Shown here: positions 38,322 to 47,473 of the stretch, piece after piece | How the letters are laid out: each line of letters starts with the position of its first letter | Position numbering within the stretch: position 1 is the stretch's first letter | DNA from: Anaerococcus porci | Lineage (GTDB): Bacteria > Bacillota > Clostridia > Tissierellales > Peptoniphilaceae | Reading direction: 5' to 3' | DNA length: 64,000 nucleotides | NCBI RefSeq assembly: GCF_009696575.1 | Contig: NZ_VULQ01000007.1 | Location: 1 to 64,000, forward strand | Notes under the pieces: model-generated | What the model saw: the letters and a program-made list of their open reading frames with translations, nothing else | The model's database searches: none | What the model was told of the DNA's origin: nothing | Program-made: the position numbers and the translations under genes

Positions 38322-38596
38322 ATCAAATCGAATTAGACTAAAATAAACCAGACAAAGAGAAGAGTAATTACGTGGATTATTCTACAGAGAGCCCTGTTTA
38401 GCTGAGAAGGGTGGATGAGAAATGTGATGAAGATGGCCTCAGATGGGATAAGTCGATAGTTAGACTTATACGGGAACTCCCGTTACAGGGTTAGGATATG
38501 CTAGTATCTGAAGTGGCATTTTTTAATGCAAAAAAGGTGGTAACGCGGAAAATTTTCGTCCTTATTGTAGCTTAGGCTATGATAAGGACTTTTTTA
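38322..38596 (+). ncRNA. T-box leader, Met specifier
   Basis: T-box core GGTGGTAACGCGGA (38536-38549) followed by a terminator (GTCCTTAT...ATAAGGAC plus T run, 38558-38596). Stem I carries AGAGTAATTA and a specifier loop GAAGATGG with ATG (Met) at 38433-38435. Layout GAA-N-codon matches the ilv T-box. The downstream metNIQ genes independently support Met sensing. Confidence 0.92.
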
Positions 38597-38629
38597 TTAC
38601 AAATAAAAATCAAGAGAAAGGATATAAAA

Positions 38630-39844
38630 ATGGCAGTTAAAGATATAGGAATAAGTGGTCAAGAAATAAAAGATTTATCTAAAGGAAATCTAGACTTTGC
38701 TAAGAATGTCAAAAATTACCTGCATGAGTTTCCTGAACTATCAAGTAAGGAATTTAAAACAAGAAAATTTCTGATAAGTGAGTGTAGAAAACTTTGCCTT
38801 GAAATTGAAGAAGTACAAAACTCAACTGGCTTTGTTGCAATTCTTGATACTAAAAGGCCAGGTAAAATTGTAGGAATAAGGACAGATATAGATGCCCTTC
38901 CTATAGATGAAAGTGAATTTAACTTAAATAGAAAAAAAGAGAAAGTATCTAAAAATCCTGGCGTAATGCACGCTTGTGGTCACGATGCTCATATGGCAAT
39001 AGTACTTACAAGTGCAAAAATTCTAACAAACCTTAAAGATAGACTTTCTGGAAAAATATACTTTATCTTTGAAGAAGGTGAAGAAACTGGTTCTGGTATC
39101 TATCCAATGATTGAGCATCTAAAGGATGTAGGATTTGATGCAATATATGGAAACCATATTGATACAGACCTTGCTGTTGGAAAAATAGGTATACCTCTTG
39201 ATTCAGTCTATGCAGGAAGCGTAGGAGTTGACTTTGATGTTATAGGTCGTGGTGGTCATGGTAAAAGACCTGATTTACTAATTTCTCCTATAACAGCCCT
39301 CACAAGCATCATAAATGCTCTAACAACAACTTGGGCAACAGGTTTTAATCCTGAGGAGATTATTACTTTAGGTATAGGGGCTATAAATGCAGGTCATGCT
39401 TCAAATGTAATACCAGATAAGGCAAATCTCAAGGCAACCCTAAGATTTTTCAAAGATGAGGTTGGAGAAAGGGCTCTAGATAAGCTTAAAGAAGTGGTTA
39501 GTGCCACTGCTTCAGTTTATGGCTGTAAGGTAAGATTTAATGACTTTACAAGAATTGTTGCCTACCCAGTCTTTAATGATAAAAAGCTTGCACTATTTGC
39601 AAGAAATTCTCTAGAAAACTTATTTGAAGACTCTCTTGTTGAGGTAGAAAGATCCTTTGGTGGAGAAAGCTTTTTTGGATATGCTAAACTATGTCCTACA
39701 GTTTTCGTAAAAATTGGAGTTAGAAATGAAGATGTTGGAGCTGGAGCAGGAGTCCACACAGATATATTTGATCTTGATAATGATGCACTATACTATGCAA
39801 TAGCTAATGCAGTTAATTTTGTAAAAGACTTTTTAAATAATTAG
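38630..39844 (+). CDS. M20-family amidohydrolase (N-acyl amino acid deacylase type)
   Basis: Zinc/manganese amidohydrolase of 404 residues that cuts N-acyl amino acids. Metal ligands in DIDALP (~residue 82), HACGHDAHMA (~109) and the EEGEETGSG catalytic Glu (~150) are intact. Start set at the ATG at 38630 after GAGAAAGGA; an in-frame ATG at 38579 lies inside the T-box terminator and is not plausible. As first gene behind a Met-sensing T-box and before metNIQ, it may free methionine from N-acyl- or N-formyl-methionine; that substrate is inference. Confidence 0.82.
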   Translation: MAVKDIGISGQEIKDLSKGNLDFAKNVKNYLHEFPELSSKEFKTRKFLISECRKLCLEIEEVQNSTGFVAILDTKRPGKIVGIRTDIDALPIDESEFNLNRKKEKVSKNPGVMHACGHDAHMAIVLTSAKILTNLKDRLSGKIYFIFEEGEETGSGIYPMIEHLKDVGFDAIYGNHIDTDLAVGKIGIPLDSVYAGSVGVDFDVIGRGGHGKRPDLLISPITALTSIINALTTTWATGFNPEEIITLGIGAINAGHASNVIPDKANLKATLRFFKDEVGERALDKLKEVVSATASVYGCKVRFNDFTRIVAYPVFNDKKLALFARNSLENLFEDSLVEVERSFGGESFFGYAKLCPTVFVKIGVRNEDVGAGAGVHTDIFDLDNDALYYAIANAVNFVKDFLNN

Positions 39845-39856
39845 AAAGAGGAATAA

Positions 39857-40885
39857 ATGATAGAATTAAAAGATATAAGTGTCGACTTTGATGGCTTTAA
39901 GGCAGTCGATAAGGTAAGTCTTAAAATAGAAAAGGCAGATGCCTTTGGCATAGTGGGATTTTCGGGGGCTGGAAAGTCAACCCTAGTAAGATGTATAAAT
40001 CTTCTACAAAAACCAACAGAAGGCGAAGTAATAGTAAATGGAGAAGATTTTCTAAAGCTTTCAGATAAAGAATTAAGAAAAAGACGTAAAAAAATCGGAA
40101 TGATTTTTCAACATTTTAACCTACTTAATAATCTTACTGTAATAGACAATGTGATATTTCCGATAAGAAAAGATCAAAAGAGTAAAAAAGAAAAACTAGA
40201 AAAGGCTCAAAAGTTGCTAGAGCTTGTAGGAATAGGGGATAAGGCAAACTCTTATCCTAGAGAGCTTTCAGGAGGACAAAAACAAAGATGTGCCATAGCA
40301 AGAGCTCTTGCATCTGATCCTGAGATTCTTCTTTGTGATGAGGCAACAAGTGCCCTTGACCCAAAGACAACCAAGCAGATCCTTGCCCTTTTACAAGAAA
40401 TAAAAGATAAAATCGGCCTTACTATAGTAATAATCACTCATCAAATGGAAGTTGTAAAAGACTTGTGTAATAAGGTTGCAGTAATGCAGGATGGGAAAGT
40501 TGTAGAAGAGGGAACAACGCTTGAAATTTTCTCAAATCCAAAAAACAAACTCACTAAGGATTTTGTTGAAACTTCAACTAATGTAAACCAAACCATAGAA
40601 GAAGTCAAAAATAATATATCAGCACTTGGACCTGATGAGTCCCTAGTTAAACTTTCTTATGTAGGAGAGAGTACAACAGAACCAGTTATAAATGAAATCT
40701 ATGAGAAATTTTCTATAAAGACAAATGTACTTGCAGGAAATATCGAGTTTATAACAGGAACTCCTGTAGGAAACCTAATAGTAACCTTTAAGGGAGATAA
40801 AGAAAAAATTGATCAAGCCGTTGAGTATCTAATATCAGGTGGAACGAATGTAACTTTTTTAGGAGATAGTAATGGAATACTTTGA
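39857..40885 (+). CDS. metN: methionine ABC transporter ATP-binding protein
   Basis: ATPase of the MetNIQ importer, 342 residues. Walker A GFSGAGKST (~residue 35), signature LSGGQKQRCAIARAL (~136), Walker B ILLCDEATSALD, and a C-terminal NIL regulatory domain (~265-342), which senses intracellular methionine. Its end overlaps metI by 14 bp. Confidence 0.95.
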   Translation: MIELKDISVDFDGFKAVDKVSLKIEKADAFGIVGFSGAGKSTLVRCINLLQKPTEGEVIVNGEDFLKLSDKELRKRRKKIGMIFQHFNLLNNLTVIDNVIFPIRKDQKSKKEKLEKAQKLLELVGIGDKANSYPRELSGGQKQRCAIARALASDPEILLCDEATSALDPKTTKQILALLQEIKDKIGLTIVIITHQMEVVKDLCNKVAVMQDGKVVEEGTTLEIFSNPKNKLTKDFVETSTNVNQTIEEVKNNISALGPDESLVKLSYVGESTTEPVINEIYEKFSIKTNVLAGNIEFITGTPVGNLIVTFKGDKEKIDQAVEYLISGGTNVTFLGDSNGIL

Positions 40886-41537
40886 TTATGCACTTTCAAT
40901 AAAAGATAGGATATTTGAGGATATAGGCCTAACATTTTATATGCTTATCTTATCAGCTATATTTTCTGGAATATTTGGACTTATAATAGGAGTTATTTTA
41001 GTTGTAACAAATGATGGGGGGATTTTAGAAAATAAAAAAGTTTACTCAATCCTTGATAAAATAACAAACCTCTTCAGAGCTATACCCTTTATCATACTTC
41101 TTGCTGTAATAAGCCCTCTTACAAATATAATAGTAGGAACAAGGATAGGGCCAACAGCTGCAATAGTACCCTTAGTTTTCTCATGTGTGCCATTTTTTGC
41201 CAAACAAGTAGAACAAGCACTTGCAGAAGTAGATCCAGGAGTAATAGAGGCTGCAGAAGCTATGGGAAACTCCCCTTTTGAAATAATAACAGCAGTTTAC
41301 TTAAGAGAAGGTCTTCCTTCACTTATAAGGGCGTCATCCATAACTCTTATCTCCCTTCTAGGTCTTACAGCTATGGCTGGAACTATAGGGGCAGGAGGAA
41401 TAGGAAATCTTGCCATAGCAGTTGGCTATAACAGATATAAAAATGATGTTGTAATAATTTCAGTAATAGTAATTTTAATAATTGTATATGCTATACAGGG
41501 TATAGCCAATTTATTAATAAAGAAAACATCACATTAA
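40872..41537 (+). CDS. metI: methionine ABC transporter permease
   Basis: Membrane subunit of MetNIQ, 221 residues, five helices. The EAA loop EAAEAMGNSPFEIITAVYLREGLPS fragment (~residue 120; EAMGNSPFEI) contacts MetN. Overlaps metN, and is followed 15 bp later by metQ. Confidence 0.94.
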   Translation: MEYFDYALSIKDRIFEDIGLTFYMLILSAIFSGIFGLIIGVILVVTNDGGILENKKVYSILDKITNLFRAIPFIILLAVISPLTNIIVGTRIGPTAAIVPLVFSCVPFFAKQVEQALAEVDPGVIEAAEAMGNSPFEIITAVYLREGLPSLIRASSITLISLLGLTAMAGTIGAGGIGNLAIAVGYNRYKNDVVIISVIVILIIVYAIQGIANLLIKKTSH

Positions 41538-41552
41538 TAAATATAGGAGGAA

Positions 41553-42428
41553 ATGATGAAAAAACTTACAAAACTAGCACTTACATTTGGACTTATACTT
41601 TCAGTTACAGCTTGTTCAAATAATAGTAGTAATAAAAATGTAGAAAGTAATAACTCTTCAAATCAAAGTCAAGCAGAAGACAGATTTGCCAATGCTGATA
41701 CTATTAAACTTGGTGTAGTTGGTGAAAAAAACGAGGTATGGCAAGATATAGCCAAAAGATATGAAAAAGACACAGGGAAGAGAATTGAAATCATATCTTT
41801 TTCAGATTATAATCAACCAAACGAGGCATTGAATTCAGGAGATATTGACATTAATGCTTTCCAACACAAGAAATTCTTGGAAGACTATAATCAATCCCAT
41901 AAGACAGACATAGTATCTATAGGAGACACCCTACTTGCACCAATGGGAATATACTCAGATAAGATTAAAGATGTAAAAGAAATTGAAATTGGTGATAAAA
42001 TCGCTATTCCAAACGACCCAACCAATGGAGCACGTGCACTTTTCTTACTTCAATCAGCAGGCCTAATAGAGCTTAATGGAAAAGAAGGAGATGCTATTAC
42101 AGTTGCCAATATTAAAAATAACCCTAAAAACCTTGAGATAATAGAACTTGATGCCTCACAAACAGCAAGAAACCTAACAGAAGTTAAGGCATCAGTAATA
42201 AACTCAGGGATGGCAGTAGATGCAGGATTTATTCCAACAGAAGATGCAATCTATCTTGAAGATAAAAATGATCCGGCAAAAGCAATTTATGTAAATATAA
42301 TAGCAGCTAAAAAAGAAGATAAGGACTCAAAAACTTTAGAAAATATAGTTAAAAACTACTATCAAACAGACGAAACAAAAAAAATAGTAGAAAAAGAATC
42401 AAAAGGTTCAGAAATACCAGCATGGTAA
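41553..42428 (+). CDS. metQ: methionine-binding lipoprotein MetQ, copy 1
   Basis: Lipid-anchored substrate-binding protein, 291 residues. Signal peptide with lipobox VTAC (Cys21), Ser/Asn-rich linker, then the NlpA/MetQ domain (SFSDYNQPNEALNSGDIDIN, QHKKFL, IPNDPTNGARALFLLQ). Delivers methionine to MetNI. Closely related to the next gene. Confidence 0.93.
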   Translation: MMKKLTKLALTFGLILSVTACSNNSSNKNVESNNSSNQSQAEDRFANADTIKLGVVGEKNEVWQDIAKRYEKDTGKRIEIISFSDYNQPNEALNSGDIDINAFQHKKFLEDYNQSHKTDIVSIGDTLLAPMGIYSDKIKDVKEIEIGDKIAIPNDPTNGARALFLLQSAGLIELNGKEGDAITVANIKNNPKNLEIIELDASQTARNLTEVKASVINSGMAVDAGFIPTEDAIYLEDKNDPAKAIYVNIIAAKKEDKDSKTLENIVKNYYQTDETKKIVEKESKGSEIPAW

Positions 42429-42443
42429 AATAAGGAGAGAATA

Positions 42444-43310
42444 ATGAAAAAACTAGCAAAAATCGGATTAAGTCTTGCACTAATTATTGGAATAACAGCG
42501 TGTGGAAATAATAATAAAGATGATAGCAAAAAGGCAGCTTCAAATGATACATCAAATTCTACACAAGCAAGTGAAAAACAAACCATAAAAATTGGTGTTG
42601 TTGGAGAATTTAATGATGTATTAAAAGAAGTTGCTAAAAGATATGAAGAAAAAACAGGCAATAAAATTGAAATTGTAGTATTCGGCGACTATAACCAGCC
42701 AAACGAAGCTCTAGAAGCAGGTGATATTGACCTAAATGCCTATCAACACAAAAAGTTCCTAGAAGGATTTAACAAAGACCATGGAACAGATTTAGTATCT
42801 ATAGGAAATACAATGCTTGCACCTTTAGGAATCTACTCTAAACAATACAAGTCACTTGATGAAGTAAAAGACGGTGATAAAGTAGTAATTCCAAATGATG
42901 CATCAAACGGAGCAAGAGCCTTATTCTTACTTCAAGATGCAGGGCTTATAAAAGTAAATGGCAAAAAAGGAGATCCAGTAACTGTAACAGATATTTCAGA
43001 AAACCCTAAAAAACTTGAAATAATTGAAGTAGATGCCTCACAAACAGCAAGAAACCTAGAATCGGCAGCTCTTGCTGTAGTAAATGACACCTTTGCACTT
43101 GACTCAAAGATTGCAACAGAGTTTCCAGCACTAAAATTTGAAGAATCAAAACCAACAGATGACAACCCATATGTTAATATAATCGTAGCTAAAAAAGATA
43201 GAAAAGATGATAAAGTATTAAATGACTTTGTTAGAAACTACTATCAAACAGACGAAACAAAAAAAGACTACGAGAAATTCACAGGTGGAGCTTGGATACC
43301 TGCTTGGTAA
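42444..43310 (+). CDS. metQ: methionine-binding lipoprotein MetQ, copy 2
   Basis: Second MetQ/NlpA lipoprotein, 288 residues, with lipobox ITAC (Cys20). Shares NQPNEAL, DAS.NGARALFLLQ, EVDASQTARNL and the C-terminal YYQTDETKK with copy 1, so the pair is a tandem duplication. It lies 15 bp after copy 1. The copies may bind different forms (for example D- or L-Met or Met-peptides); unknown. Confidence 0.93.
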   Translation: MKKLAKIGLSLALIIGITACGNNNKDDSKKAASNDTSNSTQASEKQTIKIGVVGEFNDVLKEVAKRYEEKTGNKIEIVVFGDYNQPNEALEAGDIDLNAYQHKKFLEGFNKDHGTDLVSIGNTMLAPLGIYSKQYKSLDEVKDGDKVVIPNDASNGARALFLLQDAGLIKVNGKKGDPVTVTDISENPKKLEIIEVDASQTARNLESAALAVVNDTFALDSKIATEFPALKFEESKPTDDNPYVNIIVAKKDRKDDKVLNDFVRNYYQTDETKKDYEKFTGGAWIPAW

Positions 43311-43330
43311 AAATATCAAACCATAATCGT

Positions 43331-43357
43331 AGAAAGGCCCTTGCTGGGTCTTTTCTA
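43331..43357 (+). terminator. terminator of the met operon
   Basis: AGAAAGGCCC and GGGTCTTTTCT stem with a T-rich right arm. Confidence 0.65.
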
Positions 43358-43410
43358 TTGCTTAAATTTACATAAATTATAGTATAATGACATAAAAAAT
43401 TAGAGATTTA

Positions 43411-43773
43411 TGTTAATAGGAGAAATTAGAAATAAGGTGGACTCCATCTGGACTACCTTGTGTATAGAGGGTTAAACCAACCACTTACAAATATAGAGCA
43501 AATTACATACCTATTTTTTATTAAATGTCTTGATGAAAGAGATATAAACCTCGAAAAAGATGAAAACGTCAAAATAAATAAGGCTAAAACTTTACAAAAA
43601 ATAGTAGAAGGCTATAGATGAACTTCCTACAGAAGATAACGACATAAAAGGAAATATCTACGAATACCTTTTATCCAAACTTCTTCGCACACCAAGATAT
43701 ATTATAAAAATGATAGTAGAACTAGTTAGACAAAAGCTGATGATTTAATAATAGATCCAGCTTGTGAGTTTCG
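43411..43773 (+). pseudogene. remnant of type I restriction methylase hsdM (N-terminal part)
   Basis: Three frames together read a recognisable HsdM: IRNKVDSIWTTL; then NQPLTNIEQITYLFFIKCLDE; then [29 protein letters not shown] and DLIIDPAC. The last is the start of the SAM/DPAC motif. There is an early stop, at least two frameshifts and a small deletion (the usual segment between LSKL and RTPR is missing). The gene breaks off right after DPAC, where repeat R1 begins. Non-functional. Confidence 0.85.
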
Positions 43774-43824
43774 TTTCACCTTATGACAACGTCAGATAGT
43801 TACGATGGATACTTGGTTTTAGAG
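43774..43824 (+). repeat. cassette-linked repeat R1
   Basis: Core TTATGACAACG, then CAGATAGT, GATG and TTTTAGAG. One of four diverged copies (R1-R4) in the same orientation. It directly abuts the truncated hsdM and lies 87 bp before the NUDIX gene. Confidence 0.65.
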
Positions 43825-43911
43825 CCTCTACAAAAAAATAAAAATAACAATTAATAGAATTTGAACGATAATTTAAAAACCAACTTGAAATAACGTGTAT
43901 TAGGAGAGAAG

Positions 43912-44388
43912 ATGGATATTAGTTTTATAAATAATAAAGAAAAATTTAATTATAGAGTATGTGGGATAATCATCAAAGAAAATAAAATTTTGGCGATGAA
44001 AGACGAGAGATCCTCTTATTATTATTTGCCAGGTGGACGAGTTATGATAGGGGAACGAGCAGAAGATGCAATCATTCGTGAGATAAAGGAAGAGCTTGAA
44101 ATAGATGCTTCGATTATTAGACCGCTATGGCTTAACCAAGCTTTCTTTCGAGAAAATGTAGATAAACTTCAATATCATGAGCTGTGTATTTACTTTTTAA
44201 TGGATATTGAAAATACATCTATTTCACAAAAGGGAAATAAATTTACTTTACAAGAAGGTAACCATACCCATGACTTTGAATGGTTATACTTTGATTCACT
44301 AACAGATTTATATTTTTATCCTTTGTTTTTAAAAGATGAAATATTTAATATTCCTGAGACATTTACACTACTTACTGAAATAGAGTAG
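43912..44388 (+). CDS. NUDIX hydrolase
   Basis: Pyrophosphohydrolase of 158 residues. NUDIX box G-x5-E-x7-R-E-I-K-E-E at GRVMIGERAEDAIIREIKEE (~residues 43-62) is intact, with the terminal Gly replaced by Leu (EELEI). N-terminal strand RVCGIIIKENKILAMKDE. Good ribosome site (TAGGAGAG). Intact orphan gene in an island of broken genes, preceded by repeat R1. Substrate unknown. Confidence 0.88.
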   Translation: MDISFINNKEKFNYRVCGIIIKENKILAMKDERSSYYYLPGGRVMIGERAEDAIIREIKEELEIDASIIRPLWLNQAFFRENVDKLQYHELCIYFLMDIENTSISQKGNKFTLQEGNHTHDFEWLYFDSLTDLYFYPLFLKDEIFNIPETFTLLTEIE

Positions 44389-44480
44389 TTATTTTATTTA
44401 CCTACATAGATTCCTTTATTCCGAAAAACGATTTATTTCATTCTGAAAAAGCCTTTTATAATATGCTTTATGTGATGAAA

Positions 44481-45388
44481 ATGTATTAGTATAAAAGAAG
44501 CCACAGAGAAATGGGAAATTTCAGATAGAAGAATATGAGTGCTCTTGAAAGAGGAAAAAATTCCAGTTGCTTTTCGTAGAGGCAAACTTTGGTAGATTCC
44601 TTCAAGTGAAAAAAATCTAAGATGGATGTTTGAAAAAAGTTGATGATTTACTGTTTAAAATTGAAAAGAATAAAAAGATATTAGATAACAAACGTCCACT
44701 AACTTGGGGAAGGCTAGAGGACTAAACGAAGAATTTAAAGTTGAATATACTTTTAACTCTAATGCTATTGAAAGGAATACACTAACCCTAAGAGAAAAAG
44801 ATATGGTTTTAAGGGGCTGACGATTGACAGAAAACCCTTAAAATATTACCTCGAAGCAATAGGTCACAAAGAAGCTTTTGATTTTGTAAGGTCCTTAGTA
44901 AAAGAGAAAGCACAATTAACAGAGAGTATTATTAAGCAAATACATTATTTGATTTTATCAGATAAAAAAGATGATAGAGAAGTTTATTGAACAGTTCCTG
45001 CTCGTATAATGAGAGTTAAGGTATAATGAGAGTTAAGTATGAATCAGTGCAACCCTATTTAAGAGAGCCCAAGATGAATGAGTTATTAAATTGATATCAA
45101 GAAGCTTCAGAAAATATTGTTTCAAATTTGAATAAATTCCATATTGAATATGAAGCAATTCATCCATTTATAGATGGAAATGTAAGGACTGGAAGATTCT
45201 TGGTCAACTTAGAGCTAATTAAAACAGGCTACCCTCCTATTGATATTAAGTTTACTAATAGAGTTTCTTACTATAAAGATTTTAACGAACATCATACTAA
45301 AGGAGATTTATCAGATATGGAAAATTTATTTGCTGGTTATTTAATTGAAAGGCCTAAATATTACATTAATATATTAAGTGATGAGTAG
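44481..45388 (+). pseudogene. broken Fic-family gene with N-terminal HTH
   Basis: Conceptual reading gives an HTH domain (SIKEATEKWEISDRR, KIPVAFRRGKLW), then the Fic N-terminal helices (KRPLTWG, EEFKVEYTFNSNAIERNTL) and the Fic motif HPFIDGNVRTGR near the end (family motif HxFxDGNGRTGR, with Gly changed to Val). Several stops and frameshifts interrupt it, including a 17-bp tandem duplication at 45004-45037. The open 3' piece 45128-45388 still spans the active-site loop but lacks the rest of the domain. Fic proteins AMPylate target proteins and often act as toxins. Confidence 0.85.
45004..45037 (+). repeat. 17-bp tandem duplication inside the fic pseudogene
   Basis: GTATAATGAGAGTTAAG occurs twice head to tail with no mismatch (45004-45020 and 45021-45037). 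Seventeen is not a multiple of three, so it shifts the frame. Confidence 0.9.
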
Positions 45389-45407
45389 ATTTAACGCCTG
45401 GGTCTCT

Positions 45408-45456
45408 TGTCATAATTGTGATAATGGCAGATAGTAAGATGGACATTGGCTTTCAA
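45408..45456 (+). repeat. cassette-linked repeat R2
   Basis: Core TGTCATAATTGTGATAATGG then CAGATAGTAAGATGG. Matches R4 over TCATAATT, GGCA and ATAGTAA. Lies between the fic remnant and the phosphotransferase gene. Confidence 0.65.
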
Positions 45457-45515
45457 TCATTCTACTAGAAAACTAATAAGAGATGGTTCATAATTTATTG
45501 GAAAAGGATATTTAT

Positions 45516-46370
45516 ATGACTAATGATAAAAAAATTATAGAAGAATTAATAGAATACCAATTAGAAAATACTAAAGTCAATTTGATTCGAGAAAAAGATG
45601 GAATTGGTGTATATCGTGTTGAAACACCAGGTCATTCATATGTATTAAAATATTTCTACAATAAAGAATTTCGTAGAGAAATTAGTTATTATCAAACTCT
45701 AAAATCCTTGAATATTCCGACAATTCAAGTGTTTGGAAGTACACAATCTTCAATTCTTCTTGAAAATATTAATGGATCATTTGAATTTCGTTTAGGTCAG
45801 AAGGAAGATTTTGAAAATAAAAATATTATTAAGGCCTTGGCGAGATGGTATAAACTTCTCCATAAAAATGGTATGAAATATGCTGAGGATAACAATTTAT
45901 ATTCTCAATGGGATTATCTGTCTGAATTAAATTTATATAAGATGGCTAATAAATTTGATTTATCTAATGAAAAATCGTTTATAAACTTTATGAACTTTTA
46001 TCCTAGAATTTGTGAAAAAATGAGAAATGCTAAGAAGACTCTTATCTATCAGGATTTCTATTATACAAATATGGTGGTTAGCATAGATGAAAGTAAAGCA
46101 TTTATGTTCGATTATAATATGCTTGGCAAAGGTTCATATATATCGGATATTTTGAATGTTACTTATTGGTTTTCTAAAGAAAACAAACAATTATTCATTG
46201 ATGAGTATGGTGGCATTGATTACCAATTGTTAAATTTAGAAAAGTTAATTGCGCCATTTATTGCATTGATTATTGCAATGGAAAGAAATGTTTATCTATC
46301 CTGGACTCAGGATGCTAAAGATACTATCATAAACAAAGTCGATTCATATTTAGAATACTTTCACAATTAG
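45516..46370 (+). CDS. aminoglycoside phosphotransferase/choline kinase-like protein
   Basis: Small-molecule kinase fold. From the ATG at 45516 (after AAAAGGA) it has 284 residues; an upstream ATG at 45483 would add 11. ATP-lobe pattern GVYRVETPGHSYVLKYF with Lys, then a catalytic-loop equivalent YQDFYYTNMVV (~residue 190) and FDYN for the metal site. The usual catalytic-loop His (HGDxxxxN) is Tyr-Gln here, a notable deviation, although Asp and Asn are kept. Substrate unknown; resistance to an antibiotic should not be assumed. Confidence 0.7.
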   Translation: MTNDKKIIEELIEYQLENTKVNLIREKDGIGVYRVETPGHSYVLKYFYNKEFRREISYYQTLKSLNIPTIQVFGSTQSSILLENINGSFEFRLGQKEDFENKNIIKALARWYKLLHKNGMKYAEDNNLYSQWDYLSELNLYKMANKFDLSNEKSFINFMNFYPRICEKMRNAKKTLIYQDFYYTNMVVSIDESKAFMFDYNMLGKGSYISDILNVTYWFSKENKQLFIDEYGGIDYQLLNLEKLIAPFIALIIAMERNVYLSWTQDAKDTIINKVDSYLEYFHN

Positions 46371-46389
46371 ATTAAGAAACCCGGCTTTT

Positions 46390-46442
46390 GTGTCATAATA
46401 ATGATAGAGGAAAATAGTTATGTAAATATAAGGAGTTTAGAG
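46390..46442 (+). repeat. cassette-linked repeat R3
   Basis: Weakest copy: TGTCATAATAATGATAGAGG, then AAAATAGTTA and GTTTAGAGTTTCT. Same orientation as the others, between the phosphotransferase and the KilA-N remnant. Confidence 0.5.
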
Positions 46443-46544
46443 TTTCTACCAAAGTTTAAAACTCAAAAAATAAATATTTGGTGTGCTGCTTAGGGTAATA
46501 ATATAATTATTGTAAGGAGTATACCAGTATAAGGAGGAAGTAAG

Positions 46545-47391
46545 TTGACAAAGATTAGAAAGGAAAAGATTACTGCTAAGGGATTTAGCATTCAAGTTTA
46601 TACTGAAGACTTTAAGAATGATTATATTAGCTTAACAGATATAGCTAAATATAAAAATAAGCAAGAGTTCAATGTCGTTGTAGCCAATTGTATGAGAAAT
46701 TATAATACTATGAATATTTAGGGATATGAGAGTAAGTTAAACAATCCAAATTTTAACCCCCTCGAATTCGAGTGGTATTACAAGAAGCAGGTAGCGATGC
46801 TTTTACTCTATCACCTCAAAAGTGGCAAAAAACAACAAATGTAATTGGATTATTTGCAAAACTTGGAAGATGCGGAGGAACTTTCGTCCATAAAGATATT
46901 GCGTTTAAATTTGCATTTTGGATATCAGCTGAGTTTGAACTATATATAATAAAAGATTATCAGAGATTAAAGGAAGATGAAAATTTAAAATTATCTCTAT
47001 CATGGAATCTTCATAGAGAAATATTAAAGATAAATTATAAAATTCATACTTATGCAAGCAAAGAATATTTGATAAAAGATTTGACGAATGAACAATTGTC
47101 ATTTAAATATGCAAGTGAAGCTGATATGTTAAACGTGGCATTATTTAAAAAAATAGCCAGACAGCGGAGAGAAGAAAATCCAAAACTAAAAAGAAACATG
47201 AAGGACTATGCAAGCCTTAATGAACTCTTAGTACTTGCCATATGGAGTCATATAATGTGATTTTAATTGAAAAGGGAATTTGTCAAAAAGAAAGAATGAT
47301 TGAGCTAAGAAACTTGGCTAGAGCACAACTAATTTCTCTAGAAAGGTTAAATAATTTAGAATTAAAGAGTTATCAGAATAGAGAAAATTAA
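46545..47391 (+). pseudogene. broken KilA-N domain gene
   Basis: Starts with TTG after AAGGAGGAAG and reads TKIRKEKITAKGFSIQVY, DYISLTDIAKYKNKQEFN and VVANCMRNYNT before a stop; after frameshifts the sequence resumes as EAGSDAFTLSPQKW, GRCGGTFVHKDIAFKFAFWI and YIIKDYQRLKEDENL. This is the KilA-N DNA-binding domain plus its C-terminal extension, with at least three disruptions. The intact 3' frame 46772-47260 encodes only part of it. Such proteins are common in phages and islands. Confidence 0.85.
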
Positions 47392-47473
47392 GTATAAAAA
47401 ATAGATTTGATGAAAATAAATGTATTTATTAATTGTACTAATATTTTATTTAAGATGTAAGAAGTGGACCTTA

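Noticed and set aside
38579-38629. Earlier in-frame ATG for the M20 amidohydrolase
   Set aside because: It lies within the terminator stem of the T-box leader and has no ribosome site; the ATG at 38630 has one.
41553-43310. Tandem metQ genes as an assembly duplication
   Set aside because: The copies differ throughout, so they are genuine paralogues.
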